Origin: Anisakis pegreffii
Taxonomy: Eukaryota; Nematoda; Chromadorea; Rhabditida; Anisakidae
DNA: 64,000 bases
Assembly: GCA_035041965.1 (NCBI GenBank)
Contig: JAPYMA010001249.1
Span: 1-64,000 of the forward strand
Reading direction: 5' to 3'
Each line of letters starts with the position of its first letter. Position 1 is the stretch's first letter. This document shows, piece by piece, positions 63,541 to 64,000 of this stretch. A program made the position numbers and the translations under genes. The notes under the pieces were generated by a model. That model was not told the origin of the DNA. It made no database searches and saw only the letters and a list, made by a program, of their open reading frames with translations.

Positions 63541-64000
63541 ATGAAATTTCACTTATGGTTCGCATTTAATTAACGTTCCGTTTCAGATTCTCATCATTCA
63601 GCACCGATAATTAATTCCGAATAGAGTCCTGTGTTGGGTATTATTCGTGCTTGAAAAGCAATCGACGTTTTTCAATCAATTATGCGTTGCCATGTGAGTG
63701 TACGTTAATGAAAAAGCATTCATTTCATTGGAAAGCATTCATTTTAATGATATTATGCCGTGAAGTTCATGTTTCTGAATTTGGAACTAGCAGCAGGTAA
63801 TCACTTGTTTATGTGGCAAATGACGGGGCTCAACGTAAACAGACTTCCTTTTCAAAATGGTTGTTTACTAGTTATTGATAATACGGCGGTTTCATTTCGT
63901 TGTTATTGCCTTTTTGCTCCAACATTGCTGCAATAAATGCAGTTTTCAATATCATAAATCTGCAAATGACAATTTTGCAAATCAGTACATAATTCAAAAT
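63541..64000. other. window end; nothing recognised
   Basis: AT-rich DNA with no open frame of note. An 'AAAGCATTCATTTCATTGG / AAAGCATTCATTTTAATG' short duplication lies at about 63,711-63,750. Confidence 0.4.

Overview
This window looks like nuclear DNA of a nematode. It is AT-rich, and its genes are split into many small exons with GT-AG introns of about 50 bp to 2 kb. Two genes encode cuticle collagens of the small nematode type. A cilium gene has an upstream site matching the nematode RFX/DAF-19 X-box consensus exactly, with a possible trans-splice acceptor just before its start codon. The species cannot be named from the sequence.

Layout. 1-8.4 kb: no convincing gene, but two clusters of a roughly 160-250 bp repeat in opposite orientation (about 2.69-3.80 kb and 6.04-6.73 kb). 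8.4-21.8 kb: two minus-strand cuticle collagen paralogues about 10 kb apart. Between them are an unresolved minus-strand coding candidate (13.7-15.4 kb) and an unrecognised four-exon plus-strand gene (17.4-19.1 kb) whose splice phases all agree. 22-31.7 kb: mostly non-coding, with one minus-strand candidate membrane-anchored protein (24.1-25.2 kb). 31.7-35.9 kb: a five-exon four-helix membrane protein. 37.4-45.1 kb: an X-box and then a roughly 20-exon gene for the dynein-2 intermediate chain DYNC2I1/WDR60. 45.8-59.0 kb: a very large gene for an SLC9C-type ('sperm NHE') exchanger, with an Na+/H+ exchanger core, four further helices in a voltage-sensor arrangement, a cyclic-nucleotide-binding-like domain and a long polar tail. 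60.7-61.4 kb: a minus-strand small secreted immunoglobulin-like protein. 62.8-63.5 kb: a decayed non-LTR reverse-transcriptase fragment; a second, smaller one lies in the first intron of the downstream collagen.

How the genes relate. DYNC2I1 is part of the retrograde intraflagellar transport motor, so it should act in ciliated sensory neurons under RFX control. The adjacent exchanger belongs to a family best known from flagellated sperm. Nematode sperm have no flagellum, so its presence beside a cilium gene is the most interesting biological point here. The collagens are secreted cuticle components, and the pair shares exon structure, splice phases and an upstream motif.

Exon boundaries were read by eye from splice consensus and phase. 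Joins I could not resolve are marked.
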